A stretch of 63,456 nucleotides of DNA from a bacterium (GCA_029561455.1 JAKQIY010000033.1:1-63456); one strand, 5' to 3'; shown: positions 28,712-38,431, counted from the first letter of the stretch. Notes: generated by a model not told the origin, from the letters alone. Numbers and translations are program-made.

Positions 28712-29461
28712 CTAACTTTTTTTAATATGAACAGCGTCGGCAAAGGCCTTGATTATTTTCGGGTCGTTATTCTTTTCCAACACATTGCCGGTAACAATAA
28801 AACTGGCGCCGGCCAGCACTTTATTCCTGGCATCTTCCGGGGTGCGAATGCCGCCGCCGACGATCAGGGGAATGGTGGTATATTTCATCAGGGCGCTGAT
28901 CAATTCATCAGGCACTGAATTCTTGGCGCCGCTGCCGGCTTCCAGGTAGGCAATGCGCATACCCAGGTATTCTGCCGCCAGCACATGGGCAATGGCAATA
29001 TCCGGCTTTTCGCGCGGTATTGCCCGGGTATCGCTGATAAACAGGGCGGTGGTCATATTGCCGGATTCGATGAACATATAGGCGGTCGAGATCGCTTCCA
29101 GCCCCATCGACTTGATTATCGGTGCGGCCGTCACCTGCTCGCCGATCAGTTTGTCCGGGTTGCGCCCGCTGATCAGCGAAATGAATAATATGGCGTCGGC
29201 AAACGGAGAAATTTGCCTGGTGCTGCCCGGAAAGATGATAACCGGCAAAGACACCTCAGCTTTAATTGCCTGGATCAGTTCATCGAAATAATGAGCGAAT
29301 AACAGGCTGCCGCCCACCAACAGGGCGTCGACCTCGGCTTGCTCACATTTTTTTGCCATTTGCACGGCTTTTTGTATATCCTGCTTGTCAGGATCGATGA
29401 GCACGAAATAACCCGCGCCTTTGGTCTCTTTAGCCTGAAAAAGTTTATCGATAACCTTCAC
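28712..29461 (-). CDS. Geranylgeranylglyceryl phosphate synthase family protein
   Basis: The 249-residue TIM-barrel protein matches the GGGPS/PcrB family: LIDPDK (about 22-27, glycerol-phosphate and metal site), VGGSLLF (about 49-55), AYLEAGSGAKNSVP (about 172-185) and the phosphate loop VGGGIRTPEDA (about 202-212). Family members join glycerol-1-phosphate to a polyprenyl diphosphate. In archaea this starts ether-lipid synthesis; bacterial PcrB makes heptaprenylglyceryl phosphate. The YLEAGSGA stretch and length suit the group II enzymes found in archaea and FCB bacteria. Chain length and product are unknown. It follows alaS by 35 bases. Confidence 0.87.
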   Translation of the reverse strand: MKVIDKLFQAKETKGAGYFVLIDPDKQDIQKAVQMAKKCEQAEVDALLVGGSLLFAHYFDELIQAIKAEVSLPVIIFPGSTRQISPFADAILFISLISGRNPDKLIGEQVTAAPIIKSMGLEAISTAYMFIESGNMTTALFISDTRAIPREKPDIAIAHVLAAEYLGMRIAYLEAGSGAKNSVPDELISALMKYTTIPLIVGGGIRTPEDARNKVLAGASFIVTGNVLEKNNDPKIIKAFADAVHIKKS

Positions 29462-29496
29462 TTATTGCAAGTCCTTTCGGATTGATCTGATGTTTA

Positions 29497-32115
29497 TTAT
29501 AATTTCCGGCTAATTATATGTTCAGCTTCCGATAACGCCAGCCCGGCCTTGGATACATCCTTGCCACCGGCTACCGCCAGGTGTGGACTGCCACCGCCGC
29601 TGCCGCCGGCTATTGCGGCGATCTCTTTGATCAACTCACCGGCTTTTAACTGTTTCTTTTCGGTTACATCTTTGGTTACCACACAGACAAAATTCAGTTT
29701 ATCATTAATAATCGCCGTCAGTACGCCAACCCCGGAGCCCAGACGGTTGCGTAACATATCGCCCGCCGCCCGTAATTCATCCATATTTCCGGCTTGGATC
29801 TGCCCGGTTGCCAGGTTTATATCACCAACTTTTTTTACATTTTTAAGCAGGGTCTCTATATCATCCTGGGAACTCTTTTCATGCAGCTTTTTTAATTCAC
29901 CTTCCAATGCTTTGCGTTCATCCAGCAGCGCCTTGAGGCGGCCTGGCAGGTCTTCGCGGGAGCAGCCCAGCAGTCCTGCGGCCTCGTGCAGCAGGGTTTC
30001 CTGTTGGCGCAGATAGTCTAGCGCTTTCAAGCCCGTAATTGCCTCGATACGCCGTGTGCCTGCGGCTATAGCGCTTTCGGCGGTGATCACAAATTCGCCG
30101 ATCTCGCCGGTGGCGGAAACATGGGTGCCGCCGCACAACTCGCGGGAAAATCCGTCAATTTCCACCATACGCACTTCATCGCCATACTTTTCTCCGAATA
30201 AAGCCATAGCGCCCAGGGCTTTGGCCTGATCGATGGGCATTACCCGCCAGGTTGTTGTGCGATTTTCCAGGATCGTATGATTAACAATATCTTCAATTTT
30301 CTTCAGGTCTTCATTGCTCACTTTTTCAAAATGAGAAAAATCGAACCGCAAATAATCAGGCCCGACCAGAGAACCGGCCTGGTGAACATGCTCGCCCAGG
30401 GTTTGCCGTAATGCTCTATGCAAAATATGGGTAACGGTATGGTTACGTTCCGTCGCCCGGCGTTTGTTGATGTCGATCGTCGCCGTCACTTTATCACCAA
30501 CTGCGGGCGTGCAGCCCGATACCAGTTCTCCAAAATGCACGATCACTTCGCCGATATTGCGGGTATTGTCGACCCTGAATTCAAAATATTCGTTTTTAAT
30601 ATTACCGGTATCACCAAGCTGGCCGCCCGATTCCGCATAAAATGGCGTGCGCTGTAATACGAGTTTGCCGTCTTCGAAATGGCTTACCTGGGTTTCGACA
30701 GCATCTTCAACGTAACCGATAAATTCTGATTTTACGGTAGATGGATCAATATCGAGCGATTCATAAACCGCCTTGCGTTCCTTTTGCGACCGTTCCCGCT
30801 GTTGTTCCATTTCCTCATTAAAAGCGGACACATCAACCGTCAGACCTTTTTCTTCGGCCAGCAATTGTGTCAGGTCCAGGGGGAATCCGTAGGTGTCGTG
30901 CAGTAAAAACGCATCGGCGCCGGGGAAAACCTGGCTGTTTTTAACAGCTGGACTCTCTGCTTTTTGCGCAAAGATTTCCAGTCCCCGGTCGAGTGTTCGT
31001 CCAAAGCTCTCTTCTTCGGCGCGTATAACGCGGGCGATATATTCATGCCTCTGCCTGATTTCCGGATACGAATCGCCCATAACGTCGGCAAGTGGTTTAA
31101 CCAACCGGTAGATAAACGGGTTATGCATACCCAACACCCGGCCAAAACGCGCCGCGCGCCGTAAGATTCGTCGCAGCACATAGCCCCGGCCCTCGTTGCC
31201 GGGGATGGCGCCGTCGGCAATAGCAAAAGACAAAGCGCGGATATGGTCGGCAATTACCCGAAATGCGACTCCTGCTTCGCCATCGCTATAAGGCGCGCCG
31301 GTAATTTCAGCAATTGCAGCTAAAATCGGGGTAAATACATCCGTATCATAATTGGAAGATTTTTTTTGCATTACCGAAACCAGCCGCTCAAAACCGGCGC
31401 CGGTATCCACATGCTTGGCCGGCAGGGTTTGTAATTTCCCGTTTGTATCACGGTTATACTGAATGAACACCAGGTTCCATAATTCTATGTAACGGGCGCA
31501 GCCGCTGTTTACCGCGCAAACATGGTTCGGATCTTTGCTGTCGCAAAAACCTTCGCCGCGGTCGATATGAATTTCCGAGCAGGGGCCGCAGGGACCGGTA
31601 TCACCCATTTCCCAGAAATTATCTTTTTTACTGAACCGTAATATATGTGTTGGATCTATATCGGTGCGTTTTTGCCATTCGTTTTCCGCCTCTGTATCGG
31701 CGGGCACCCCGTCGCGCGCATCGCCGGCAAACACGGTGGCATACAGCTTGTCTTTGGGCAGACCCCATACTCCGGTGATCAGTTCCCAGGCCCAGGCAAT
31801 TGCCTCGGCTTTAAAATAATCGCCAAAACTCCAGTTACCGAGCATTTCAAAAAATGTATGATGATAGGTATCGCGGCCCACCTGTTCCAGGTCGTTGTGC
31901 TTGCCGGAAACCCGGATACATTTTTGTGAATCGGCAATGCGCTTGTGCTGGATGGAGCGGTTACCTAAAAAAATATCTTTGAATTGGTTCATGCCGGCGT
32001 TGGTAAATAACAAGGTCGGATCGTTTTGCGGCACAACCGGCGCGCTGGGCACAATATGATGGGTCTTGCTTTTAAAAAAATCAAGAAATGATTGTCGGAT
32101 TTCATTCGCTGTCAT
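29497..32115 (-). CDS. alaS: Alanyl-tRNA synthetase
   Basis: The 872-residue class II synthetase has the catalytic domain (about 1-240, with FTNAGMNQFK), the tRNA-recognition domain, the editing domain with zinc ligands HTVTHILH (about 557-564) and CGGTH (about 657-661), and the glycine-rich C-terminal domain (GGSGGGSPHLAVAGG near 845). Length is standard. The ATG at 32115 follows a leader of about 60 bases from a good promoter, and a palindrome lies at the probable transcription start. Confidence 0.96.
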   Translation of the reverse strand: MTANEIRQSFLDFFKSKTHHIVPSAPVVPQNDPTLLFTNAGMNQFKDIFLGNRSIQHKRIADSQKCIRVSGKHNDLEQVGRDTYHHTFFEMLGNWSFGDYFKAEAIAWAWELITGVWGLPKDKLYATVFAGDARDGVPADTEAENEWQKRTDIDPTHILRFSKKDNFWEMGDTGPCGPCSEIHIDRGEGFCDSKDPNHVCAVNSGCARYIELWNLVFIQYNRDTNGKLQTLPAKHVDTGAGFERLVSVMQKKSSNYDTDVFTPILAAIAEITGAPYSDGEAGVAFRVIADHIRALSFAIADGAIPGNEGRGYVLRRILRRAARFGRVLGMHNPFIYRLVKPLADVMGDSYPEIRQRHEYIARVIRAEEESFGRTLDRGLEIFAQKAESPAVKNSQVFPGADAFLLHDTYGFPLDLTQLLAEEKGLTVDVSAFNEEMEQQRERSQKERKAVYESLDIDPSTVKSEFIGYVEDAVETQVSHFEDGKLVLQRTPFYAESGGQLGDTGNIKNEYFEFRVDNTRNIGEVIVHFGELVSGCTPAVGDKVTATIDINKRRATERNHTVTHILHRALRQTLGEHVHQAGSLVGPDYLRFDFSHFEKVSNEDLKKIEDIVNHTILENRTTTWRVMPIDQAKALGAMALFGEKYGDEVRMVEIDGFSRELCGGTHVSATGEIGEFVITAESAIAAGTRRIEAITGLKALDYLRQQETLLHEAAGLLGCSREDLPGRLKALLDERKALEGELKKLHEKSSQDDIETLLKNVKKVGDINLATGQIQAGNMDELRAAGDMLRNRLGSGVGVLTAIINDKLNFVCVVTKDVTEKKQLKAGELIKEIAAIAGGSGGGSPHLAVAGGKDVSKAGLALSEAEHIISRKL

Positions 32116-32169
32116 AATAAATTTGGCTTTTCACCTTCCAATAATGCTGAGTATCGTTATCCAGAAAAA

Positions 32170-32183
32170 TTGCCAAATGGCAA
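32170..32183. promoter_or_regulatory. Palindrome at the alaS transcription start, operator candidate
   Basis: TTGCCA (32170-32175) and TGGCAA (32178-32183) are exact inverted repeats separated by AA. The site covers the predicted start of alaS transcription (about 32176). In E. coli AlaRS represses its own gene by binding a palindrome flanking the start; a similar role here is inference. Confidence 0.4.
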
Positions 32184-32211
32184 GTATACTACAAGATAAG
32201 AAAATAATCAA
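32183..32211 (-). promoter_or_regulatory. alaS promoter
   Basis: On the minus strand TTGATT (32206-32211), a 17-base spacer and TATACT (32183-32188) form a good sigma70-type promoter, with transcription predicted from about 32176. Confidence 0.6.
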
Positions 32212-32416
32212 AATAAATCTATTAAAAAACAAAATAATTCATATTGATAACATATTTTCATACAATAAATTATAACTCAATTAGAAATTTTACTACACCG
32301 GCAGAACTTGTTATTTTTGCCGGCATCTTTGCTGCTCAATCACCCTTTTATTACCCGGGCGGATCAGGCATTATTCTATACTCTATTCCCTGATACTCCG
32401 GGATTAAAGCAAAATT

Positions 32417-33607
32417 TTACACCTTGGCCAGCGCCTGTTCCAGGTCGCCGATCAGGTCTTCAATATTTTCAATGCCCACGGACAGACGTATCATCCCGTC
32501 GGTCACTCCTATCGCTTCCCGCTCCTGCGGGGTCAGGGATACATGCGAGGTCGACGCCGGGTGCATAATAAGAGTATCGATTTCACCGAGACTCACCACA
32601 AAACTGCACACTCTGACGTTGTTCATAACCGTCTTGCCGGCATCCAGTCCGCCTTTGACCTCAAACGCCATCATCCCTCCATAACCATGCAATTGCGCAG
32701 CGGCAACCTTGTGAAACGGGTGCTGCGGCAAGCCGGGGTAAAAAACTTGCGCAACCTTGGGATGTTTACTCAAATACTCCGCCAGGCGCATGGCATTATC
32801 ACAATGCCGCTCCAGCCGCAAGTTCATCGTCTTTAAGCCGCGTATCGCCAGCCAGGCATTGAACGGGCTCATCACGCCGCCAAATTTACTGAGCGTTTTG
32901 CCAATGAGTTGCATTTTCTCCAGACTGGTAACAATAACCCCGCCGATAATATCGCCATGCCCGCCGATATACTTGGTGGCGCTGTGCACAACAATATCGG
33001 CGCCGTATCTGAGAGGATACATCACCGGGGGCGGCGTAAATGTATTATCCACAATAAATAATTTTTGCGCAGAGCGGGCTATTTTCCCAAGCGCAGCAAT
33101 ATCGGCCACTACCAGGTTGGGGTTGCCGACGACTTCGGTATACAAAATTTTGGTTTTATCTGTTATAGCAACCCGCACCGCATCCAGGTCGGTTATATCG
33201 ACAAACCGCACAGTGATGTTAAAACGCTGTAAATGCTCGGTGAACCAGTTCCTGGTTCCGCCATAGATTGCCGAAGAAGAAACGATTTCATCGCCGGGAT
33301 TTACAAATGGCAATATGGCATTGCTGATTGCCGCCATTCCCGAGGCGGTGGCTATACCGGCCTCACCTTCTTCAAGTAACGCAACCATGTTGACAAACAA
33401 ATCGGTAGTGGGATTGCCGTCCCGCGTATAAATGTATCCCGATTTTTTGCCCTGAAAAATATCCAGCCCCTGTTCCGCATCGGCATATTCAAAATTCACT
33501 GTCTGGTAGATCGGCGGAATATGCGACTGGACGACAATATCCGTATAGGCAGCCGCGCGGATCATCCGGGTGCCGGGTCGTAATGTTTTTAAATCTAATT
33601 TACTCAA
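32417..33607 (-). CDS. Cys/Met metabolism PLP-dependent enzyme (cystathionine gamma-synthase/lyase-like)
   Basis: The 396-residue enzyme belongs to the trans-sulfuration family; the PLP lysine lies in HSATKYIGGHGD (about 203-214). The segment SSAIYGGT has Gly where methionine gamma-lyases usually have the special Cys (YGCT), so cystathionine gamma-synthase, gamma-lyase or O-acetylhomoserine sulfhydrylase is more likely than methionine gamma-lyase. Substrate cannot be settled. The start is a TTG at 33607 that overlaps the end of recX by eight bases, so it is translated from the recA-recX transcript. Confidence 0.85.
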   Translation of the reverse strand: MSKLDLKTLRPGTRMIRAAAYTDIVVQSHIPPIYQTVNFEYADAEQGLDIFQGKKSGYIYTRDGNPTTDLFVNMVALLEEGEAGIATASGMAAISNAILPFVNPGDEIVSSSAIYGGTRNWFTEHLQRFNITVRFVDITDLDAVRVAITDKTKILYTEVVGNPNLVVADIAALGKIARSAQKLFIVDNTFTPPPVMYPLRYGADIVVHSATKYIGGHGDIIGGVIVTSLEKMQLIGKTLSKFGGVMSPFNAWLAIRGLKTMNLRLERHCDNAMRLAEYLSKHPKVAQVFYPGLPQHPFHKVAAAQLHGYGGMMAFEVKGGLDAGKTVMNNVRVCSFVVSLGEIDTLIMHPASTSHVSLTPQEREAIGVTDGMIRLSVGIENIEDLIGDLEQALAKV

Positions 33608-34250
33608 GGGTTTGCTCTTCCAGGTTATCCCATTTATCCATTATATCATTGACAATATCCCAGGAAAAACCGCGACGCAGTAAATGGTCGTTTACTTTTT
33701 TCCTGGCTTTAATTTCTTCGTCTTGCCGGTGCCTGGCTTTTAATTTTATTGCCAGTTCCAGGGCCTGGCGTTGCTCCGGTTTTTCCTGAAAAGCGGCATC
33801 GAGCCCGTTTTGTATGTCCTCTTCCGATAGCCCTTTGGCTTTTAGTTCCTGCTTGAGCATGTATTCGCCGGTAGGTTTGGTAATAACCCGGTTGCGGGCG
33901 AACATGACGGCAAAATCACTATCGTTCAGCAGTTTCAGCCGCTTTAATTCGGCGATCACCTCTTCGATGATACGCACAGAATATTTGGCCTGCCGGAGTC
34001 GGTCGGTCAGCTCTTTTTCGCTGCGCGCCCGTACCGCCAGCAGCCGCAGCGCTTTGTCGCGGGCATTTTTCCGTTCTTCCAGGCCGATCATAGCCTGCAC
34101 CTGCGCCGGAGTGAGCACATCGCCTTTGGCTATGCCGGATTGCAGTAACACATCCTGGTCAACGCCAAAGGCAAATTCGCCATCCAGAAATATGGAAAAC
34201 CGGTCTTTACGCTTTTCCTGTACCTGGATATCGGTTACTTGAGGACTCAT
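33600..34250 (-). CDS. recX: Regulatory protein RecX
   Basis: The 216-residue, helical, highly charged protein has the RecX three-helix repeats (for example [18 protein letters not shown], about 73-90). RecX binds RecA filaments and limits or modulates their activity. It overlaps the recA stop by four bases, the usual coupling. An extra N-terminal stretch of about 60 residues precedes the first repeat, as in many RecX proteins of this length. Confidence 0.9.
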   Translation of the reverse strand: MSPQVTDIQVQEKRKDRFSIFLDGEFAFGVDQDVLLQSGIAKGDVLTPAQVQAMIGLEERKNARDKALRLLAVRARSEKELTDRLRQAKYSVRIIEEVIAELKRLKLLNDSDFAVMFARNRVITKPTGEYMLKQELKAKGLSEEDIQNGLDAAFQEKPEQRQALELAIKLKARHRQDEEIKARKKVNDHLLRRGFSWDIVNDIMDKWDNLEEQTLE

Positions 34251-35308
34251 TCGTCATTCTTTACTTCAGTTTCGGCTTTACCGGTTTGTTTATTCTCAGC
34301 TGCCGCCTCCATTCCCAGTCCCAGTGAAGCTCGTACCTTTTTTTCAATATCCTCAATCAACTTGGGATTTTGCTGCAGGTACTTTTTAACATTCTCACGC
34401 CCTTGTCCCAATCGTTCTTCACCATAAGAGAACCAGGTTCCCGATTTTTCAATTATATTGTAATTCACGGCGCAGTCCAGCAAATCACCGATTTTTGATA
34501 TACCGATTCCATAAATAATATCAAATTCGGTTTCCTTGAACGGCGGCGCCACCTTGTTTTTAACCACTTTGACTTTGGTGCGGTTGCCGATAACATTTTC
34601 GCCTTCCTTGATTGCGGCAACGCGGCGAATATCGAGCCGCACGGATGCGTAAAACTTGAGCGCCCGGCCGCCGGTGGTCGTCTCCGGGCTGCCGAACATG
34701 ACGCCGATCTTTTCGCGCATCTGGTTAATAAATATGACCGAACAGTGCGACTTGCTGATCGCGGCGGTCAATTTGCGCATGGCCTGCGACATTAACCTGG
34801 CTTGCAATCCCATCTGCGCATCGCCCATATCGCCTTCTATTTCTGCGCGCGGCACCAGCGCCGCGACTGAATCCACTACGATCACATCCAGGGCATTGCT
34901 GCGCACCAGGGTTTCGGTGATCTCCAGCGCTTGTTCGCCGGTATCCGGCTGGGAGATCAACAGGTTATCGGTGTTGACGCCCAGTTTTTTGGCGTACCCG
35001 GCGTCGAGGGCATGTTCGGCGTCGATAAATGCCGCCAGACCGCCCAGCATCTGCGCTTCGGCGATAACATGCAGCGCCAGAGTAGTTTTACCGGACGATT
35101 CCGGGCCGAATATCTCGATAATACGGCCCTTGGGAATGCCACCGATTCCCAGAGCGGCATCCAGGGAGATGGAACCGGTGGGAATACAGTCGATGGTCAC
35201 TTTTTTATTATCGCCCAGCCACATAATGGAGCCTTTCCCGAACTGGCGGTCGATTTGCGTCATCGCCAGGTCGAGAACTTTGCGTTTTTCATTTTTTTCT
35301 TCTGCCAT
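34247..35308 (-). CDS. recA: Recombinase RecA
   Basis: The 353-residue recombinase has Walker [13 protein letters not shown] (about 69-80), [19 protein letters not shown] with Walker B (about 143-161), and the L2 loop [20 protein letters not shown] (about 206-225). It drives homologous pairing and, if a LexA is present, SOS cleavage. No LexA-like box was recognised upstream; the gene follows thpR by 15 bases within a cinA-thpR-recA-recX operon, an order seen in several phyla. Confidence 0.97.
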   Translation of the reverse strand: MAEEKNEKRKVLDLAMTQIDRQFGKGSIMWLGDNKKVTIDCIPTGSISLDAALGIGGIPKGRIIEIFGPESSGKTTLALHVIAEAQMLGGLAAFIDAEHALDAGYAKKLGVNTDNLLISQPDTGEQALEITETLVRSNALDVIVVDSVAALVPRAEIEGDMGDAQMGLQARLMSQAMRKLTAAISKSHCSVIFINQMREKIGVMFGSPETTTGGRALKFYASVRLDIRRVAAIKEGENVIGNRTKVKVVKNKVAPPFKETEFDIIYGIGISKIGDLLDCAVNYNIIEKSGTWFSYGEERLGQGRENVKKYLQQNPKLIEDIEKKVRASLGLGMEAAAENKQTGKAETEVKNDE

Positions 35309-35323
35309 GTTGTTTTCCCTGCT

Positions 35324-35884
35324 TTATAATTTGATCCGGAACAACGGCGTATATACAGCGCCGGTTGGCCTGAGATCGCTTTTCATAATAATTATTTCAT
35401 TTGCATTATATTCGCCAAATTCATATTCCTTGTGCGCCAGTTCCCGGGAAATAGCTTCCACAGCCTCCAGGCTTTTCACCCGGCCCAGGGTTAAATGCGG
35501 TGAAAATGCCCTTGCTTCGCGCGCAAAGCCATGCTTTTCAAGAGCAAGGTCGATTTGTTTCTGACATTCTGCCAGTTGTCCGGTGGCTTCATGTACGCCA
35601 ACCCAATACACCCGCGGCCGCCTGAGATTCGGAAAAGCGCCGGTTCCGGCAATCTTGATCGCGAGCGGTGCTAGTCCCTGCACAGTGTTTTTTACAGCTA
35701 TATTAATATCCTTTATTTTCACTTCGGGCACATCGCCTAAAAATTTCAGGGTCAGATGTATGCCGGCCGGATTGGTCCAGCTAACGCCCCGGCCGCAGGA
35801 TTTTAAGTGGTTTTGCAAAACCGCCAGTTGCTCGCGGATCGATGCGGGTATATCAAAGCATATAAATGTCCTTATGTCCGCCAT
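35324..35884 (-). CDS. thpR: RNA 2',3'-cyclic phosphodiesterase (2H family)
   Basis: The 186-residue protein has the two HxTL motifs of the 2H phosphoesterases, IHLTLKFLG (about 43-51) and PHLTLGRV (about 129-136). Bacterial members hydrolyse 2',3'-cyclic phosphate ends of RNA and can ligate tRNA halves in vitro. The ATG at 35884 lies one base from the cinA stop. Confidence 0.92.
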   Translation of the reverse strand: MADIRTFICFDIPASIREQLAVLQNHLKSCGRGVSWTNPAGIHLTLKFLGDVPEVKIKDINIAVKNTVQGLAPLAIKIAGTGAFPNLRRPRVYWVGVHEATGQLAECQKQIDLALEKHGFAREARAFSPHLTLGRVKSLEAVEAISRELAHKEYEFGEYNANEIIIMKSDLRPTGAVYTPLFRIKL

Positions 35885-35885
35885 A

Positions 35886-37130
35886 TTATTCTTCCCGGCT
35901 CAACAATTTTGTGCGCAGCAGGTTCATTGCCGCTTGCGAAAAACGCGCTTTGTTGCCCAGCCGATCCTGGAAAAACACATGCCGTGAAGCTACTGTTTCC
36001 TGCTCATCCGCATAACCAACATAAACCAGGCCAACCGGTTTGTCCGGGGTGCCGCCGGACGGCCCGGCTATACCGGTCGTGGAAATAGCATAGTCTGCTC
36101 CGAACCGTTTTCTGGCGCCCTCCGCCATTGCGCCGGCGACCTGCTCACTGACTGATCCAAATTGTACCAGCATTTCTCTGGGAACGCCCAGTAACGTCAT
36201 TTTGGCGGCATTACTATAACAGACAACGCTACCCATAAAGATCAGCGAACTGCCCGGAATATTCGTAAACTGGTGGCTGATTAACCCACCGGTACACGAT
36301 TCTGCTATAGCCAAGGTTTTTCTGTTTCCCGCTAACATTCGGGCAATTGCCTCTTCAAGTTTTATATCGTCATCGGCAAATATAAATTTTTCAATAGTAC
36401 TGCGTACCAGCTTTTCCGCTTCTTCCAGGTTACGCCTGGCGTGGTCATGATCCTGACCAGCGGCGGTGAGCCGTATTTTCACACCGGCCAGATCGGGCAA
36501 GAACGCCACACGGGCGAACCGCTCTATTTTCGCCATATCGCCCATTGTTTCAAACAGGGTACTCTCCGGTATACCGGTGGTGGCCAGGGTTTTACGCACA
36601 CTGAACGCGCCGCGATACCTGTCGAGCATATCGGGAATGATCTTTTCGGTCATCATGGCCTGCATTTCAAAAGGCACTCCCGGCATCACGTAAAAATTTT
36701 TGTTCCCTTTTCTGAATATCAGGCCGGGCGCTGTGCCCAACTTATTTATAATGATCTCGGCTATATCAGGCACCATAGCCTGTTCCTCATTGGCCTTGAC
36801 CATAACAATACCGCGTTTTTTAAAACGCTCTTGTACCATTTTCAGAACTCGCCGGTCAAGAATCAGTTTGGCTTTGAAATAATCACTGATCACTTTTTTG
36901 GTAATATCGTCATGAGTTGGACCCAAACCGCCGGTCATTAACACAAAATCCGCGCGGGATTCGGCCAGTTTCAGGGCGTCTACCAGGTGATCGTACTCAT
37001 CGCCGACTGTAGATACCCACTGCACCCGCATTCCGGCATTCAGCAATTGTTCGCCCATCCAGCCGGCGTTGGTGTTGATGGTTTGGCCGATGAGCAATTC
37101 ATCGCCAATAGATATGATCTCGATATTCAT
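35886..37130 (-). CDS. cinA: CinA, competence/damage-inducible protein with NMN deamidase domain
   Basis: The 414-residue protein has an N-terminal molybdopterin-binding-like domain (about 4-170, with GDELLIGQ and TGGLGPTHDD) and a C-terminal nicotinamide-nucleotide amidase domain (about 255-410, with AESCTGGLI and STTGIAGPSGG). The latter converts NMN to nicotinic acid mononucleotide for NAD recycling. It heads the cinA-thpR-recA-recX cluster. Confidence 0.94.
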   Translation of the reverse strand: MNIEIISIGDELLIGQTINTNAGWMGEQLLNAGMRVQWVSTVGDEYDHLVDALKLAESRADFVLMTGGLGPTHDDITKKVISDYFKAKLILDRRVLKMVQERFKKRGIVMVKANEEQAMVPDIAEIIINKLGTAPGLIFRKGNKNFYVMPGVPFEMQAMMTEKIIPDMLDRYRGAFSVRKTLATTGIPESTLFETMGDMAKIERFARVAFLPDLAGVKIRLTAAGQDHDHARRNLEEAEKLVRSTIEKFIFADDDIKLEEAIARMLAGNRKTLAIAESCTGGLISHQFTNIPGSSLIFMGSVVCYSNAAKMTLLGVPREMLVQFGSVSEQVAGAMAEGARKRFGADYAISTTGIAGPSGGTPDKPVGLVYVGYADEQETVASRHVFFQDRLGNKARFSQAAMNLLRTKLLSREE

Positions 37131-37146
37131 TTCACTATGCTTCCAC

Positions 37147-37608
37147 TCAGGCCGGTAATTTTATCAGCAAACGAAACAGGATCTGTAACACAATATTACT
37201 ATATATACCCGCCATAACATCATCGCTCATAATGCCCCAGCCGCCGGGCAGTTTTTCCATAACATTCACCGGCCAGGGTTTAAGCACATCAAAAAACCGA
37301 AACGCCAGGAATCCTGCGGCATAGATTATCCAGTGTTTGGGTAAAAAGAGCAGGGTGATCATCATCCCGGCTACCTCATCCCAGTTCACCCGTCCGGGGT
37401 CGACGCCCCAGGCCTTCTCGGCTATTCCCGAAGCCCAAACGCCAACAAAGTAACTGGCAATAAATACACTACCCAATACCGGGGTGGATAACGCCGGCAA
37501 AAACCATAATGCCACTACTGCAATAAAGGCGCCTACCGTACCGGGGGCTACCGGGCAATACCCGGAATAACATGTAGTTGCAAGGAATAATGCAAATTTG
37601 TTCATCAT
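37147..37608 (-). CDS. pgpA: Phosphatidylglycerophosphatase A
   Basis: The 153-residue membrane protein has the PgpA signatures SGYCPVAPGTVGAF (about 15-28) and VNWDEVAGM (about 74-82) and several hydrophobic helices. It dephosphorylates phosphatidylglycerophosphate in the inner membrane to make phosphatidylglycerol. It lies 16 bases upstream of cinA, a frequent pairing. Confidence 0.93.
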   Translation of the reverse strand: MMNKFALFLATTCYSGYCPVAPGTVGAFIAVVALWFLPALSTPVLGSVFIASYFVGVWASGIAEKAWGVDPGRVNWDEVAGMMITLLFLPKHWIIYAAGFLAFRFFDVLKPWPVNVMEKLPGGWGIMSDDVMAGIYSNIVLQILFRLLIKLPA

Positions 37609-37783
37609 GTCCGTTTTATCATCCTTAATCTAATCATCAAATTAAAACACAATCTCTGCACTGTTTGCTGATTGTCGGTTGAAATAAAATCGAGGGTTGT
37701 TTTATCAGCTTTATCACGCCGACGGGCACGCCTTAAATCGGTAACGACCGGCTTGCTGCAATAAACAACTTACCCATTATATT

Positions 37784-37810
37784 AAAAAAACTTGCTGATA
37801 AAGGCAAGTT
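37784..37810 (-). terminator. Terminator after recR
   Basis: On the minus strand AACTTGC (37804-37810) pairs with GCAAGTT (37789-37795), followed by a run of T (37784-37788). It lies 24 bases beyond the recR stop and would end the dnaX-ybaB-recR transcript. The rest of 37609-37783 shows no feature. Confidence 0.7.
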
Positions 37811-37834
37811 ATAAAAAACGGATGAGTAAAGAAA

Positions 37835-38431
37835 TTAAAATTCCATTCGCCCGGCCAGCGCCCGCACCAGCGTCAATTCATCGGCATATTCCAGATCGGC
37901 GCCAACCGGAATTCCCCTGGCTATGCGGGATAGTTTGATATTCATTGGCTTGATCAATTTCGACAGGTATATGGCCGTCGCTTCGCCTTCGGTATTGGGG
38001 TTTGTTGCCAGGATCACTTCTTTAACATTTTCACTCAGGCGTTTTAGCAATTCCCGGATGCGTAAATCATCCGGGCCTACGCCGTCCAGGGGAGAAAGCA
38101 CCCCGCCCAGCACATGATAGAGACCTTTATACTCGCCGGTGTTTTCCAGGGCAATAATATCATTGGCTTCCTCGACCACGCATATTGTACCGGTATCGCG
38201 CCGCGGATTACTGCATATATCGCAGGGATCCTGTTCCGTAATATTAAAACAAACCGAACAGTATTTAACCCGGCTTTTGAGATCGAGCAGCGCCTGCGCC
38301 AGTTCAGTCACTTCATCGGCAGATGACTTTAACAAAAAAAACACATGTCGCTGCGCCGATTTTCTGCCAATACCGGGCAGCTTGGCAAGCTCGTGGATGG
38401 CTTTTTCTACCGCTTCGGAGGAATATTTCAA
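37835..38431 (-). CDS. recR: Recombination protein RecR
   Basis: The 198-residue protein has the N-terminal helix-hairpin-helix (LPGIGRKSAQR, about 18-28), a C4 zinc finger (CSVCFN and CDICSN, about 58-75) and a Toprim domain (ICVVEEANDI, about 84-93). With RecO and RecF it loads RecA onto gaps. The start is a TTG at 38431 with GGAGGAATTACTG upstream. It follows ybaB, a classic dnaX-ybaB-recR order. Confidence 0.95.
   Translation of the reverse strand: MKYSSEAVEKAIHELAKLPGIGRKSAQRHVFFLLKSSADEVTELAQALLDLKSRVKYCSVCFNITEQDPCDICSNPRRDTGTICVVEEANDIIALENTGEYKGLYHVLGGVLSPLDGVGPDDLRIRELLKRLSENVKEVILATNPNTEGEATAIYLSKLIKPMNIKLSRIARGIPVGADLEYADELTLVRALAGRMEF

Larger units (their letters stand above)
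32116..32416. other. Intergenic region between alaS and the trans-sulfuration gene
   Basis: These 301 bases are AT-rich and hold the alaS promoter and palindrome (32170-32211). A short inverted pair (CCGGCA/TGCCGG around 32297-32322) is present but does not make a clear terminator. Confidence 0.5.

Noticed and set aside
35250-35330. LexA/SOS box in front of recA
   Set aside because: recA follows thpR by 15 bases, and no symmetric operator was found in the gap or in front of cinA.
34656-35564. Long open frame (302 codons) on the plus strand opposite recA
   Set aside because: It lies antisense to recA and thpR, has no recognisable domain, and arises from the codon bias of the real genes.
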